Source of the DNA: Drosophila persimilis
Taxonomy: Eukaryota > Arthropoda > Insecta > Diptera > Drosophilidae
Assembly (NCBI RefSeq): GCF_003286085.1
Contig: NW_020825294.1
Location: 1,240,001-1,304,000, forward strand
Length of the DNA stretch: 64,000 nt
Direction: 5' to 3'
The notes beneath the pieces are model-generated. The model did no database searches. It was not told the DNA's origin and was given only the letters and a program-made list of their open reading frames with translations. Positions 23,841-37,168 of this stretch are shown piece after piece. Position 1 is the stretch's first letter. Each line of letters begins with the position of its first letter. The translations under genes were made by a program, and so were the position numbers.

Positions 23841-26800
23841 ATTAATGTTAAAACGTAAGAGTGCACGTAATAAAACGTAATAATAATAATAATATAGAGC
23901 TACCAAAATATCGGATAGTCGCTAGAGCTGCGCGCCAAAGTCCAATTTTGAAAGTGAATGAGTGACAACACAGTAGAATGCAGGATGTAAGACATGCAGG
24001 GAAGTACATTTTGAGGTATTGAAAAACTAGAAAACTCTACGTATTTAAGAGGGCCCTTGCAAAAGCTAGTTGCTGTGATACTAAAAAATGTAATATGTGG
24101 ATAGCTCAATTTTATATCACTTTGGCGCTTGATTTAAAAATTGTTATTCAATTATTAGTAGCTGAAAATATTTGTATGTCAGAGAATACCTAAATAAAGT
24201 CAATTTTTTGATGCTGTGATATGTTGTCCCAGGGAACTTCCTTATTTTGTCAAAATAATTCCCTTGTACTTCTTCCTTATCTTCCTTGGGATATCCACTT
24301 TCCATTATATTTTTGAACGGAATAAACCAGCAACAATCTTTCGAATTCAATTTCTTAACCTCAGCGCTGAGCAGTTGGGATAATCTGGTCTTGGCCCATT
24401 ATGAATGTCATCAAATTAACAGAAATCCCTTCATAATTTATCATTTGTGCTTTTTGTGGTCTCCACTGTCCAACAAAATCCAGCCTACTCCCTATGCTCT
24501 GTCTGGGCGCAGTTCACTTTTTTGCAAATCATGCCGGGGCATAGATTTCGAATTCATGTGAACATCTTCCCCATAAAGCGTGGCCAGCGCCTGGGCGTGA
24601 TAGTAGTTTCGTCAGCTGTCCATATTGTTTCTGTGCTGACAGCCTCCCCCTGGCGGCACATCCACACCCCTGCCCCCAACAAGCGCTTGGCACCCCATTT
24701 TACCCTTGGCAAAGGAATAGGACTTCATCCACTTGCTGCTTCTGCTGCCAGAGGACGACCCAACAAAGCCGAAAGAGGGAGAGAGTGTGAGAGCGAGTGA
24801 GAGGTCGAGAGTCTGTTGAGGTCGGAAGAGGAAAATCAATGAATGATATTTCCTTTATGAGGCTCAATTATTTGTTGCGGGGATTTGCTATTCTTCCACC
24901 ATTCTTGTCATCTGGCCTTCGGTTCCGGGGCTGTGCGGGGCTCGTTCGTGCCTCATTGTCCTTCTAAATGCTTTGGCAAAATATTTTGGGTATTTGTGCA
25001 GTCTTTTGTCAGGAGTCGCAGTCGCCCCTTCAGTAGTCTCGACTCGACTCGACTCGTCTCGAGCAGGGGCGTTAATAATTTATGAATATTTGCTCATTTA
25101 TTGTTTTGCATTATTTATGGTTTTATTATTTGTCTATTTGGGTTGGACAAAGGGGCGGGGCAGCGGCAAAGATTTGGTTTTGATTTTAATTAAATCGACA
25201 GACGCACATCGGCTTAATTTAAAGTCATTTGACTGTCCTAATCTCTTTGCCTCTCTCTCTATTCCGTTCTCTCCGGATATGATATGGGCGTGGGGCGGTG
25301 GTTTCGCATATTAATTGTGGTTGCGGCTCGAAACAGAGGGAATTGGGATTAATTTGCGGTCCATTGGTTCATCTCTGTTCTCTGTCAACATGGCTTTTAT
25401 TGCTGTCTATAGAAACAGAAGGAAGAACAGAGTTTCAACTAATGACTTTGTCATTGTCATACCGAAATAAACTTCTCTGGGCCTTGGGCCCTAAAGAGCT
25501 CTAAAATAGTGATTTTTGGTTAGGCGTAAAATATACTCTCTATATACTTTCTATAAATGTATCTGTGAGGCCATGACTATGCGAAGCATTCCGACGAAAA
25601 TGGAATAACTTTTCTTTATATACATATTTATAAGCGTATGCTCGTATAAGATGAATGCTTTTCTGTCTAAGAGATCTGTCCATCTGTTGAAAAACTGTTA
25701 CTCTAGTTATCCGCCATTTAAGAACGAAGGAAGACAGTTTTCCGTCTAATAAAATCGACTTTTTTTTGTCCTTCTGCAGATGTTTTGTCAGAATATCTCC
25801 TCGTATGGGGTTACAAAGCCCTCGCTTGCTTGCCCTCGATCGATGCTTAGATCTTCACTATTTAGTAGTGCTTCACCAGTATCTAGGACTATACAGCAGT
25901 AGGAGTAGGATGAAACCAAAATAGGCTCGAGAAACAGTTGGTCAAATGCTAACCACCAGACGAAATCAAGCTGTTGTTAAATATTGGTTGAATAGAATGT
26001 CGGGGTCACTCACTTATATTTAGTTTCCAATGTTCCATAGCCTCTGACCACAATAGTTCAACCCCTCTCAAATCCTTTTAGTGTATCCAATTCCGACATA
26101 TTGTATGCTCTATATGCATACATATGTTTTATGTGAAGCAATGTTTGCACGGATATTGATACCAAACTGATTAATTTGGGTTTACGCACCAGAACGACAC
26201 GGAATGATGACAAATGGAGGCCAACGAAGGAGAGCTCTAGTCAATATTTGCACTCAATCCGTACATATGCTCTAATTATTATCCTTTTAGCTGTGGGCAG
26301 TGGCAGTGGCCCGGTTTTGGCATTATGTTGACTGGCTGACTGACTTACTGGAGAAGGGACATGGGAGACACACCACACACCATACAGACACACACACCCC
26401 AGCAGATCAAACATGGGGTCGGTCTCGAATCAACTAATTATGGTAATTTACCCGCGGAATGTCAACAAATATTTTGTAACCGGCTATTTTATCGCACGGC
26501 CGCTATACACGCGGGTCCCTGGTCAAAGGATCCACACCCCCACCTGGAGGCGAAGTGCAACTGGAGTGTCCAGTCCTTGACAAACGATGTTTACCCCCAG
26601 GAACCAGTTGTCGGTGGTGTGGGTGGATGGTGTCCTTGGGGGGCACACGAAACGGTCTGATTATTTTTAACCAACAATACAGGCCATCCCCGAAGGAATG
26701 ACTGTAACCTGAACTGGAACTAGAGCTGAACCCAATTCGCTTGATTGTGTTTGATTTGGCCCCTTTTTTGTGCTTGGTAATTCATTTTTAGCCAATAAAT

Positions 26801-26848
26801 CGCTTGGTCGTCGCCTCAGTAGGGTGCGGCACAGGTAACAGAGCCACC

Positions 26849-26870
26849 AAGCGCCGCCACCAAGTGGCGC
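26849..26870. promoter_or_regulatory. Candidate CTCF-like insulator core
   Basis: AAGTGGCGC at 26862-26870 sits next to a GCGCCGCCACC block, so GTGGCGGCGC on the other strand. Drosophila CTCF prefers an AGRTGGCGC-type core. The match is partial and short. Confidence 0.2.
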
Positions 26871-29800
26871 TAAACAGAGGAGCTGTATTAATTTGATGGT
26901 AATAGGGAAATAATCGCACTCATTTATCATTTTAATGCATTCTCTGTTCCCGACTAGGGCGAGCCCGGAGTCGGGCAAAAGTCAAGTCCGCTTGCTAGAT
27001 TACGGCCCGTCCTTCTTCCCCTCCAAACTCTTTGAATTTCCGGGCGGAAAGTAATTTCCCATATTCTATTTTTAGATCGAGATTATAAAGATTTGGGTGT
27101 GTCCTGGTTTTAATTTTATTGGTCCTGATTCACAAGCTCAATCGAATCGCAAAGAAACACTTATGATTCCATTGTGAAAATAGGAATGATTCAGGTTTTT
27201 ATAAAATTATTTGGCACATAAGCATCAATCAATGAACATTAATCTGAATTGATCCGTTTTTAGTTGTCTCATATTCACCATCAAAAATGTATGTTTGAAA
27301 GCACTTGATATTGAATTGTAATTTGATACATTTTTATTTTATAAATATTATTCAGACAATTCGCGAAATTTGATTGATTTGCAATTTGCGAAATTTAAAA
27401 AAAAAAAGTGAACCATCAATCGTGCGAATTTATTCCTTTTGACTGCGACACGTGCGATGCACATGACAAATGGCAGAGAACTCAGATGTGCAAAATCATT
27501 TTTTTATTTTTAGATTTTTCAATTAACAGATTAACCAGTAAGGAAGATATGTTCTGGGCGCTGAGGTTTTCATACGCTTGAAAAAACAATAAAACAATGT
27601 GTTTCCTATGGCATATCATAAAGTGCCGTCTGATTCCGTTTCTATTTCTCTTTTTTCTATTATATGAGCCCTTCTGCTGTTTTTTTGAGGTGAGAAACCG
27701 AATAAACAATTTACGATAGGAACTGATTGTGGACCACGCATAAAATACAATGGAAAACCCTGCAATTCTTGGGTATTCCAATCGATTCTTTACATAAAGA
27801 GGTATTTTCCTTCCCTTCTTCAATTAATTTTTTATTTTAATTTCAATTCTTTCAATTTAAATTTTTGTAATTTCAATTTCTTTTTTTCCACTATTTTCGC
27901 TTGGCACCGAGAGATCATATTGTGAGCGTGGTCCAAGTGCACGGTGTAAAAAAAGCTCATTTTACAGTAGGAGAGGGAGAGAGTGAGAGAAGAAGCAGCA
28001 ACGTACGTCAGTGCGTGATCAAGTGGCAGTGGCGGACCACAAGGCAAAAAGGTAAACAAAACCAAAGGAAGATCGTGCGAGTGAAAAGTGCGGCAATATG
28101 TCCATGCGAAGTGTGAAAAGTGTTTCATATTTTAAATATTCATACTGTACATACGCATGTATGTATATAAACATATTATTTTGTGGATTAATTAATGTTT
28201 ACTTAGCGGAGCACCCTCGCTTGCTCTGTGCGGTAAGGTGTCTCATGTTTTTTTTCCCTTTCGTTAACGAAGTCTTTCGATGTGTACTTGTGTGTGTATG
28301 TATGTGAAAGCTAAGCACGAGAGTTGCCCTCCAAGACTCAAGACACTCAATTCTCTATCCACTCCCACTCAAGAGATTGCAAGAGAGCACGTGCATAGAA
28401 AGAAGAGCAAACAAAAATCAGTGAGCGCATATTGTCGGTGCGCTCTCGATCTACATACATACACACACTACTCGAACACATATGTATGTAAATGTCAGCA
28501 ATAGGTGACAACAGGTGACATCATTAAAAATGGAACAGATCGAAGAAGATAAGAGGCTTAAATAATGAAATGGTGAATATATTGACACAGCATGGAAACT
28601 GCAAGTTAAGAACAGAAAGAATGCAGCGAGGAGAACTACCAGCGCATTATTATAGGCAAAAGGAAAGAGAACAAAGCTTTTGTTTCTGTCAGTGTAAGTC
28701 TTTTGTCTCCCCTCTTGCTACCATTCTTATAGTTGTTCACGTACCGGCTCGTTTTTTACTATTTTTAATTTCTAGAAGCATTTCTTTGCCCCCTCTCACA
28801 CACGACTACAATTTGTCAAAGAAGCAATTGCCAAAGTCAAGTGCCCAAAAACGAGAAGGGTTTTAAACATAGGGTCAACCAAACCTAGAATTCAGAGCCC
28901 CGAACCCAATCGCAATTGCGTAAATTAATCATGGGGCGGCAGCTCCAGTTTCGAGTGAAAAAAATGTGAAAAGTACACGGAAAAACGGTTTCAATTTGAA
29001 TAATATGACGAAAGGGAAGGGTAGGGCCCCGAAAGGGTTGACAGCAGCAGTTAGTGTGGTGGCAAGGTATGTGTGTGTGGATGCCACATTCAGTGCTGTG
29101 TCCGTTTCCGTGTCCCGTCAGGGTGTCACTGTCACATAGTTCATTTCGCATTCAGACCATGCTTCAAGGCGTCGCGCGACTCCTTTGCCAATTTCATTTA
29201 GCGGCATCATTTCTGCTCGTGCCTTTGTCATTTTTTCTAACTTTTTTCAGCGGCAGCAAATGGAAAAAAACAAGATAAATGATTTAAAACTTGACTTTTC
29301 ATTTCGTATATTAGCTGGAACGTGCCTCACATAGTTCATGTCAATCTCTGCCCCTTCTCCCACAGCCACCTGGTTCAACTCTTGCCCCACAAAAAAAGAA
29401 TGTGGAAAACTTAATTGTTTTCTATTAACGAGCCTCGATTTGTTCCATGACTTTAACACATTTGGTTGATCAAAATATCACACACCCCATACGAACGGAT
29501 TCCTTCCCCTCCTATTCCTATGGGTTTCTCTGCTTCTCCTTCCACCCACCACTATTTGGACATATGTTGCTCTGTGCCCGCTGATGATATATGTCTGTGT
29601 GTATAGCCCTCGGTTGTTGCTGCTGATTATGGTGGCCACAAATGCTCCGAACCATGAAGTGGTTGCTGGTACGACTCGGACTTGGAAACGGACTCGGTTT
29701 CGCTGTCGCTATAAATACTGTTTGCATTTAAGCTCAAATTCATAATTAATTGGATGAACAACAGATGAGAATTGAAGGTTAAATGGGTATATTTATATAG

Positions 29801-32800
29801 GGATTTATTAAGAGGGTTTCCATATACTTTTAAACTGACCAAATGTTGCCAATTTGTGTGGTTTTTAATGTGGATCTGAGAATTATCCTTACTATATTAT
29901 ATTATATTATAGATCTCTAAGAAAGATCCACTAAAATTAATACATACTATTCAGCACGTTAGATCTTGGGTACGTACATATAAACATCTTTATATAATAT
30001 CGTCGTTATAGAATGCTTTTAACCAGCATAAGCTGTAACCAGATATCATAATCGCTAAATCGACGATGATTACCTCATTCGCTCTGTCCCTGCGATGGGT
30101 TTCGTTTCCCATCGAATGATTGTTTGCCTGTCTGATTGATAAAACGCCCCCCGAAGGGTCGTCGGGGTCTTACCTTAACACCTCCTTAGGGTCGCACGCG
30201 GGATTCACACTCCCTGTTCAGACAGATATTCTCATGGTGGTGGCACTTACACGTCGCGCCTTTCTCCTTCTCTATATTTTTTATGCATTTAATCAATTAA
30301 GTCATCAGTACAATATTTGTATTTGTATTCCTATTGTTTTTCCTTTCCATAATAACGATGATGGTGGTGGTGGTGCAGCATGAGAGTTCTGTTCCCTTAT
30401 TGACTTTACCAATGACAGCCGAGCGATTGTCACACTATCTTACCAATCCTCAATTGCCAATCCTCTGTTTTTTGTCACGTGTCTGTCTCCTACTCCGAAG
30501 ATCCGGTTCTTGGGTTACCCTGGAGTTCCGGAAAGTTTTTGTCAGCTAAACACTTAATTAAGACGAAATGCCGCTGTTTTATTACGAGTATTGCTAGAGT
30601 AAATACTCCATAAATTTCCTAATGAAAACACTTAACGACACACGTCACAAAAAACCATGCGGGAATTCAATTTTTATTTACCCAAAACTATGGATTCACA
30701 ATGATGTCTGTCCTTTGAGGGATGGTATATTGTATACATATATATGATAATTTACCAAGGTACTTCATCGTACTTTAGATTATGGATTTCTAGAATTAAC
30801 TTATGATTGAGGGGCGGCTGCAGGGCTGCAGTCTCATGATGGTAGCTGTTCCATTCTCATAATCCAATCTCATGCCATGCCAAAATGAGCCTAGCAACTA
30901 AAAGACCTGGCTAAAACTCTAGGAATTCCAATGTGGGACAATCTTAAAATTGCTGTGAATGAAATACAAATAAAAATAAAAAGAAGTAGAGCCAAGCTAA
31001 AGGGCATTTTGCTTCAGGGCAAAAATCCTTTCATTTAATTGTGTGTCTGTCATAAATTAAAATGCCACCAGAGCCAGGCGTCCCGTCTGGCAGGCAAAAG
31101 GCCTGCTGATTAAGCGGAATTCTAAAGTTGGAAAGTCGGAGTTCCTTGGTTTTCAATTAAAAGTTTTTCAGGTTTCGAGAATTCGTAAACTCATCTAATT
31201 CCTGCCCGCAGAAATGGGCTCCCCCACTTTAAAGAGTCTCGTCTCTTAATTTATGAGTGGAAATTTCTATCCCAAGTGGAACTCAAATATCATACTTTTT
31301 GTGATGTTGTCTCTCGTTTTTGCACTCTCCCCCAAAGTGCAATTTATGTTTGTGCTTACAATTGAAAATCTGTGTCCGAACAACAATCGCATTGCATCGC
31401 AATCCGAATCGAATGCAAGGCAATTTGCAGCTTGTGCAACGCCATGTAAGAAGTGTCATGCACATGGCCCCTGTGATGCACTCTGTCTGGAATTGCATTT
31501 GGGCATAATTCTTAATGTTTTGCTTTCAATTTACTGAAACTACTTAGGCAGTCAGCTCCAGCTCTTCGAAAGGCAAACAAATTTGCATATTTCTGACTTC
31601 ACTTTTGTGTGTGTGTCCCCTCCCGACAAGACCCAAGATACTTGGATACATGGATACAGAAGCACTTGAACAAGATATAAAACAAATGCATTCATTTTAC
31701 CATTTACAATGTAAAATTCTCGATGGATGCTCCAAGGATGAAAGGCCTGGCCATCTTCTATGAATTACCATCGACCTCAACTGGACCACAACTTGTGTGG
31801 ATTGAATTACGTCTGGTCTGGAGGAGAATCTTAAGTCATCTCTGTTTGTTTCTGCAGAGTTTTCTTATTAAATTAGGAGTTTTAGTTGGCTTTATGTTTA
31901 ATTGGATAAATACAAAAGTATTTTGACAATCTAAAGAGGGAAAACCAAGGTAATCTTACACGTCTTAAGGAGTTTTAAATGGTTCTGAAAGGATATATAA
32001 CAAAGACTTACCATAAATTGAACGGATTGAATAAACTCTCACGGAGAATACGTGCCTTTGGGGTCTTTTGATTGTTTTTGCAATATGGTTTTGGTTGTCA
32101 TTTTTGTATTAGTTTATGTATTTATTTATTCATTCATATTCATATAACTTTGAGAAGATATCTGCATAGGCAGACAGACTTTCAGTTCCATCTTTGAGAT
32201 ACTTTTGCTTATAGATGACAGGCCAATTACTTGTCCTCCTATTCCCACCACCCCCTTCTGTAAAACCTTCCGCTAAACTCTAAAACTAATCTCCTTTGAA
32301 ATCAATGTTAAATAAATTATCTGCAACTATTTAGCAATAAATTAATCTTCATAAATCACAAATCAACATCAGAGACGACAACCTGCAAAGGCAGGGGCTG
32401 GGCGGGGGCCTAGGGAAAAACACTCTCCAAGGTGTTCCATGAACTACATTAAATTAGAAACGAGGCGTCGTCAAGATTCCGTATAATGACAAAAGCAATT
32501 AATTTTGTGTGTGCCCGGGCGAATCGTACGGAATGGAACGGAACGGAGCGGAGCGGAAAGGTGAGACCCCTGGCAAAAGGGGTGATGTGATCTCTCCCAC
32601 CCTAGCAGACAGCGGCAACCCCTTCTGATTACGTTCACAAATCGTTACAGCAAACACCCATGCCTCTCTTCCCGTGCCCTTCTTTGGACACACAACACAC
32701 AATCAAAATTCCACAGGAGAGGAGGTCGTGGGCTCCTCCCAGGGAGGGGAGCTCGAGCTCCCATTCGAAAGCTTTGCAATTAATTATGCGAATCTGACGA

Positions 32801-32835
32801 ATCTTCCTAAGCGTCGAGAGCAACTCTTCGACTTG

Positions 32836-32861
32836 ACACACACACACACACACACACACAC
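32836..32861. repeat. (AC)13 microsatellite
   Basis: Thirteen perfect AC units, followed by further CACACA-rich sequence to about 32,925. Confidence 0.9.
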
Positions 32862-35800
32862 TCGCACCCATAGACAGGCACACACAAACCCTCAGAGATG
32901 CAGGAAAACACACACAGCCACAGACACCTAGAGAACAAATGCTGTTTCCTGTCAACCGCCTGGCATCATGATTTACATGGCCTTACAAAATGTTTCGGAA
33001 AGCAGGAGAGCGAGGGAAACAAGACCTCTACGCCTGTGGTTCGTCCTGGACCGAGGGCGAGGGGTAAATGCAAATTTAAAGGCGTGAATAAGCCAAAGGC
33101 AAACTCCTGAACTCTAATTGTAGACAACCCCCGTAATTATCCGCAATGGAAAAGCCATTAATGGTATTAGGTACGTATTAGGGGGATTCCACACCGCACC
33201 ACACTTGCCTTTGCTTCGCTTCGAGTTGGAGGTGAAAGGTGTCGGGTGTTTTTGGAAATCCATCGCTATTAATGGGCGAATAGTATAGGTATTAGATGTG
33301 GGAGGTTGTAGATGAACAGTGGGGGATTATATCCTTGCAGTTCTCTTAGATTAGTAGAGCAGGAGAGGAGAAGGAACAGGATTATATTAGCAGAAGGAGT
33401 TTTGTGGCATTCGTTGGAAACAGTAAACATCGTAATAGATCTGATGTATTTATACATATTTTTTTTATAACACAACGAGTATATCCAGTGGAAAGGGTTG
33501 TAAAAGCTAGTCTGGTACTAAGAAATTCTGTGATTTCCATAACCATATTTCTTCATTCATTAAAAATCTAAAAGAATACCCTTTGAAATAAACAATGTTG
33601 TTTATGTAAGATACATATTAGAAAGCTACATTCACTCTGCTATAAGACTAGCAAGAACTTTCTCTAATTAAAGGACATGAGCTCTCGAACATTGGGTAAA
33701 TATTTTACTCCAAAATATTTTATTCAATAGTAAAATATGAAAAAAATCCACTTAATAATCGTACTTGATTTAATTCTCTGGTAAAGCAAAGTATTACTGG
33801 GAATCCTGGACTGCTCTGCCCTCCAATTAGATATCCCAACAGATTCAGAATATCCACTTAACAGTCACTTTAGTTCATGTTCTAACTCTCTATCCTCAAG
33901 TTCGTGGCACAGATGGTTGCAAGGGCTGCTGTAGTCATTCGATTCCATGCCCCCTGCCATACCACTCATCTTTATGGCCGATTCCACAGGCTGAGGAACA
34001 TAAACACTTGACAATATGACAGTGGAACCCGGAAAGGATATGAAATGCCCACAGAAGGGGAGATCCCTTTGCTAATTTAAGGAGAAACCAAAAAGTGTTT
34101 TGGACCCACTTAATGGTTTGTTTTCGGTTGACAACTTTTCGTCTGGTTGTTGGTTGCCTTTCGAGCACTTTACACTTTTGTTGTTTGGCTTGCGGTTCTC
34201 CCATCATGATGAGGAAAGGGAGAGGGAATGGCACTGGGGAGGGGTGTGTTGGAAACGGACACTAACAACTAATTTAAAGCAATTATGTAAAAAGTTTCTA
34301 CTCGAATTGCCGCAGGCACATTTAAAGTTTCGTTTGCCACAAAATGTCCGTTCGTTAAATTTAAGTGCAAATAGTTTTAATTAAATTTGTCAAATTATGA
34401 CGGAAAATTCACTTAGTTCCGCCCCGAAAAAGTCTGTTGCCAATTTGAGTTTATATTTAATTTGTTGGAGAAAGTTGAGGAGAGAAAGGAGAAGCGTTAG
34501 TTGGGGTCAAAGGCGCATTCTATAGAGAACAAAAAAACAACTAAATGATTTTTGAAATAGCTGCATTGAGAGGTACAATACGAGTATCTAGGATGCATTT
34601 AGTGAGAGTTTTTTTCTTTTAGTAAAACAAGAATTTTGAAAATTCATTTTCATTCAGTTATTCGGTAAGAAGATTTTCCCTTACATCCAGCTGATTGCCG
34701 AACAGCATCCTTCCACTGATTATAACAACTTGATTTTTCGCTTATGAGAGTCACTCCCTCCCTTTTCTGGATGGGTGCTCGGTGCTCATCAAGTCAACTC
34801 CCAGTGCGTATGCTTCGCAAATCTCATCGGCATTTAGCTTGAGAGTGGCTCTATTCTCATCTTTATCCACTTGCAGGCACTTGTTCAAAAATAATAACTA
34901 ATCATAATAGCAGTTGGGAAAAAGAATCTTTGCAATCATTTCATGGGAATTTCTCGACTGCAACTCCATTTTTACGACACGTGACTGGGCACGCACTTTG
35001 ATTAGACCCCGGAACCACCACACCTCCCCACCGTAACCCTCATAACTGCACCACCAGCCGACCAGCAGCAGCGCCAGTAATCCACCCACCACCAGCCCGC
35101 CAGCAGCAGAAGCACCCACCAATATCGGATTGCAGATTATACAAACTGAAACCCGACTTTTCGACAGAGAGAGCGAGAGAGAGACCAGGTCCTGTCCACT
35201 TGACGCGTGCGGATTGTGGGAAACGGCTTGGCGAGTGTCACATTTTTATGACTCTGTTTGATTTCTGGCCGGCACAAGGCCGCTAATGGAAGGCACTTGT
35301 TCAGCCCGTCGAAAGTAACGAGATTTCCTTTAACGGGATACAGATATATGACAAATATTTGCTGGAGAAATACATGGGTACAAGGACAAGTGCACTGTCA
35401 TCCCGTAGCATACTGTGGGAAGATTAATTTTTGGGCTCATACTCGTAGAAGAGTTGGTATAGTGGGGAGGTTTTCAAATTGATAATAGTTTCATGCAAAA
35501 TACAAAATTATGTCAAGTAAAAAAGGATTTGATCTTCGCAAAGTCAGCCTCAGACTCTCGAAAGCATTGAGCTTCTAGATCCTGGTACAGAAAGGATAAT
35601 AGATGGGAAAAGCAAGTTTCAGTTCAAGTTCATCTCTGAGATGATCGTATGGTTTGCGACCAGTTCTATATACAAATACTCATCAAATTTACTTATCGAG
35701 GTTGTCTTTTCTATGAAGCTAAAATAAACCATTATATTGTAGGGTAAAGACGTCATGGATTTCATTTGGAAAAATAGCATATATTTTCTTAGAGACATAT

Positions 35801-37036
35801 TGATACTTTTCAAAAGCTGAGCTAATGTTAGCCATTTTGCATATATATATATGTGTATAATTTTACAATATTTGTTGTCCGCATACTGGAAATCATATTT
35901 CCATTGCTTCTGCCACATTCGTGGCCAACTGGCAGGCCACAAATGTCATTTGTAATTCTACGCCTCTTTGGATATACTCGTACTTAGATTTCCGATTTCT
36001 ATGGCAAATTGTGGACATTTGTGCTAATAGGAGCAAACCTCTGTAAGAGCTCATCGCATAATCGTATTCCCGTTCGGAGCTTCATATTTCAGAGTGTTTG
36101 CAACACTTTCCATTCGAATCGCTGACAAATCAAGTGCGGATATAAGAAAGGAATTGATTCAGATTCAGATTCGTCTGCTCTGCTCAGGTCTCTCCACTCG
36201 GCAATGGATAAATGTGATTTATGCCCTTCACTTTATGTAGAAATGTCAGCAACAATTCCAGGAGCAGAGCACAAATTAACTTCAATGTGGGCGGAGGGAG
36301 GAGTGATGGAGGCCAGAGATCCTGGGCCTATCCCTGCCGAAAGTCGAGACGTGTTCCGTAATTCAATATCCACACAGCAAAGATGCACTGTCGAGGGGAG
36401 TGGAGAGCCAGTGGCTCAGAGGTCACATTTGGCAGCCAACTCGGTAAGTATTCCCAGAGGATCCGAATAATTTCCTACCCTTGGCACTAAGTATTATTGT
36501 GCATTAGAGGACTAATAAACAGGTTCGCAGTTGTCCTTTGCACCACCCTGCCATCCTACAGCCTCGTATTCCCATTGTCTCTGCTGCTGCTCTGGTCTCG
36601 GACCTTTCGCCTCTTTGCTTATTCATAGTTTGTCTGGGAGTTTATACCTTCTACGTGATTTACGGCAATAACTCATCGTGCTCATCACCCAGACCCAAAA
36701 CCAGACGCAGACACAGACACAGATATAGAAGGAGAAGAAGAGAGCACGGGGACAAATCATGAGACAAATAAATCAGGAATACTAAATTAATTCACTTTTA
36801 TTCTTGCCCCTCGCTTTTCTTAATTAAAGCCCACGGAATTTATATAATGCCAGGTTTTTAGTGTGATGAATATTTGGGAGCTAAGGATCAGAGGTGTAAT
36901 TTAGAGTTGAAATGAAAGCCTCTAGCGATTTTTAAAGGTTCGGAATTATTAATTTGGTAAAAGTTAAGGAGGAAATTTTAATTTTAATAAAATAGTTATC
37001 AAATATTTATTAAAGACTATATAATTACCGAGATGT

Positions 37037-37168
37037 TATATGAGGCTCCCATGCGGCAACACAACGGACCTTTTATAGGTCTTGGGGGCTTGGGGAGCTT
37101 GGGGGCGGGAGGCTCTTATCCCCCCTCCCGGCTACCGCCTTAACCTAACCTAACCTATATGAGGCTCC
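37037..37168 (+). mobile_element. Short retroposed insertion with 13-bp target-site duplication
   Basis: The 13 bases TATATGAGGCTCC occur at 37037-37049 and again at 37156-37168. Between them is a 106-bp insert that begins CATGCGGC, is GC-rich with a G-run/C-run inverted repeat in the middle, and ends TTAACCTAACCTAACC. Direct repeats of this length plus a short-repeat 3' tail are hallmarks of target-primed insertion of a 5'-truncated non-LTR element or a SINE. The family is unknown to me; the tail type fits LOA/Bilbo-like or related elements. Confidence 0.65.

Larger units (their letters stand above)
23841..37036. other. Long intergenic DNA, no gene recognised
   Basis: I see no convincing protein-coding exon, tRNA or rRNA on either strand. 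There are short tandem repeats: an AAT run (23880-23893), TATAT near 29893-29910, an AC run at 32836-32861, GGAAC-type repeats near 32530-32560 and GA runs near 35167-35183. A GCGCC/GGCGC-rich patch with AAGTGGCGC lies at 26849-26870. The stretch probably includes distal regulatory DNA of sens-2, but that is inference. Confidence 0.45.
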
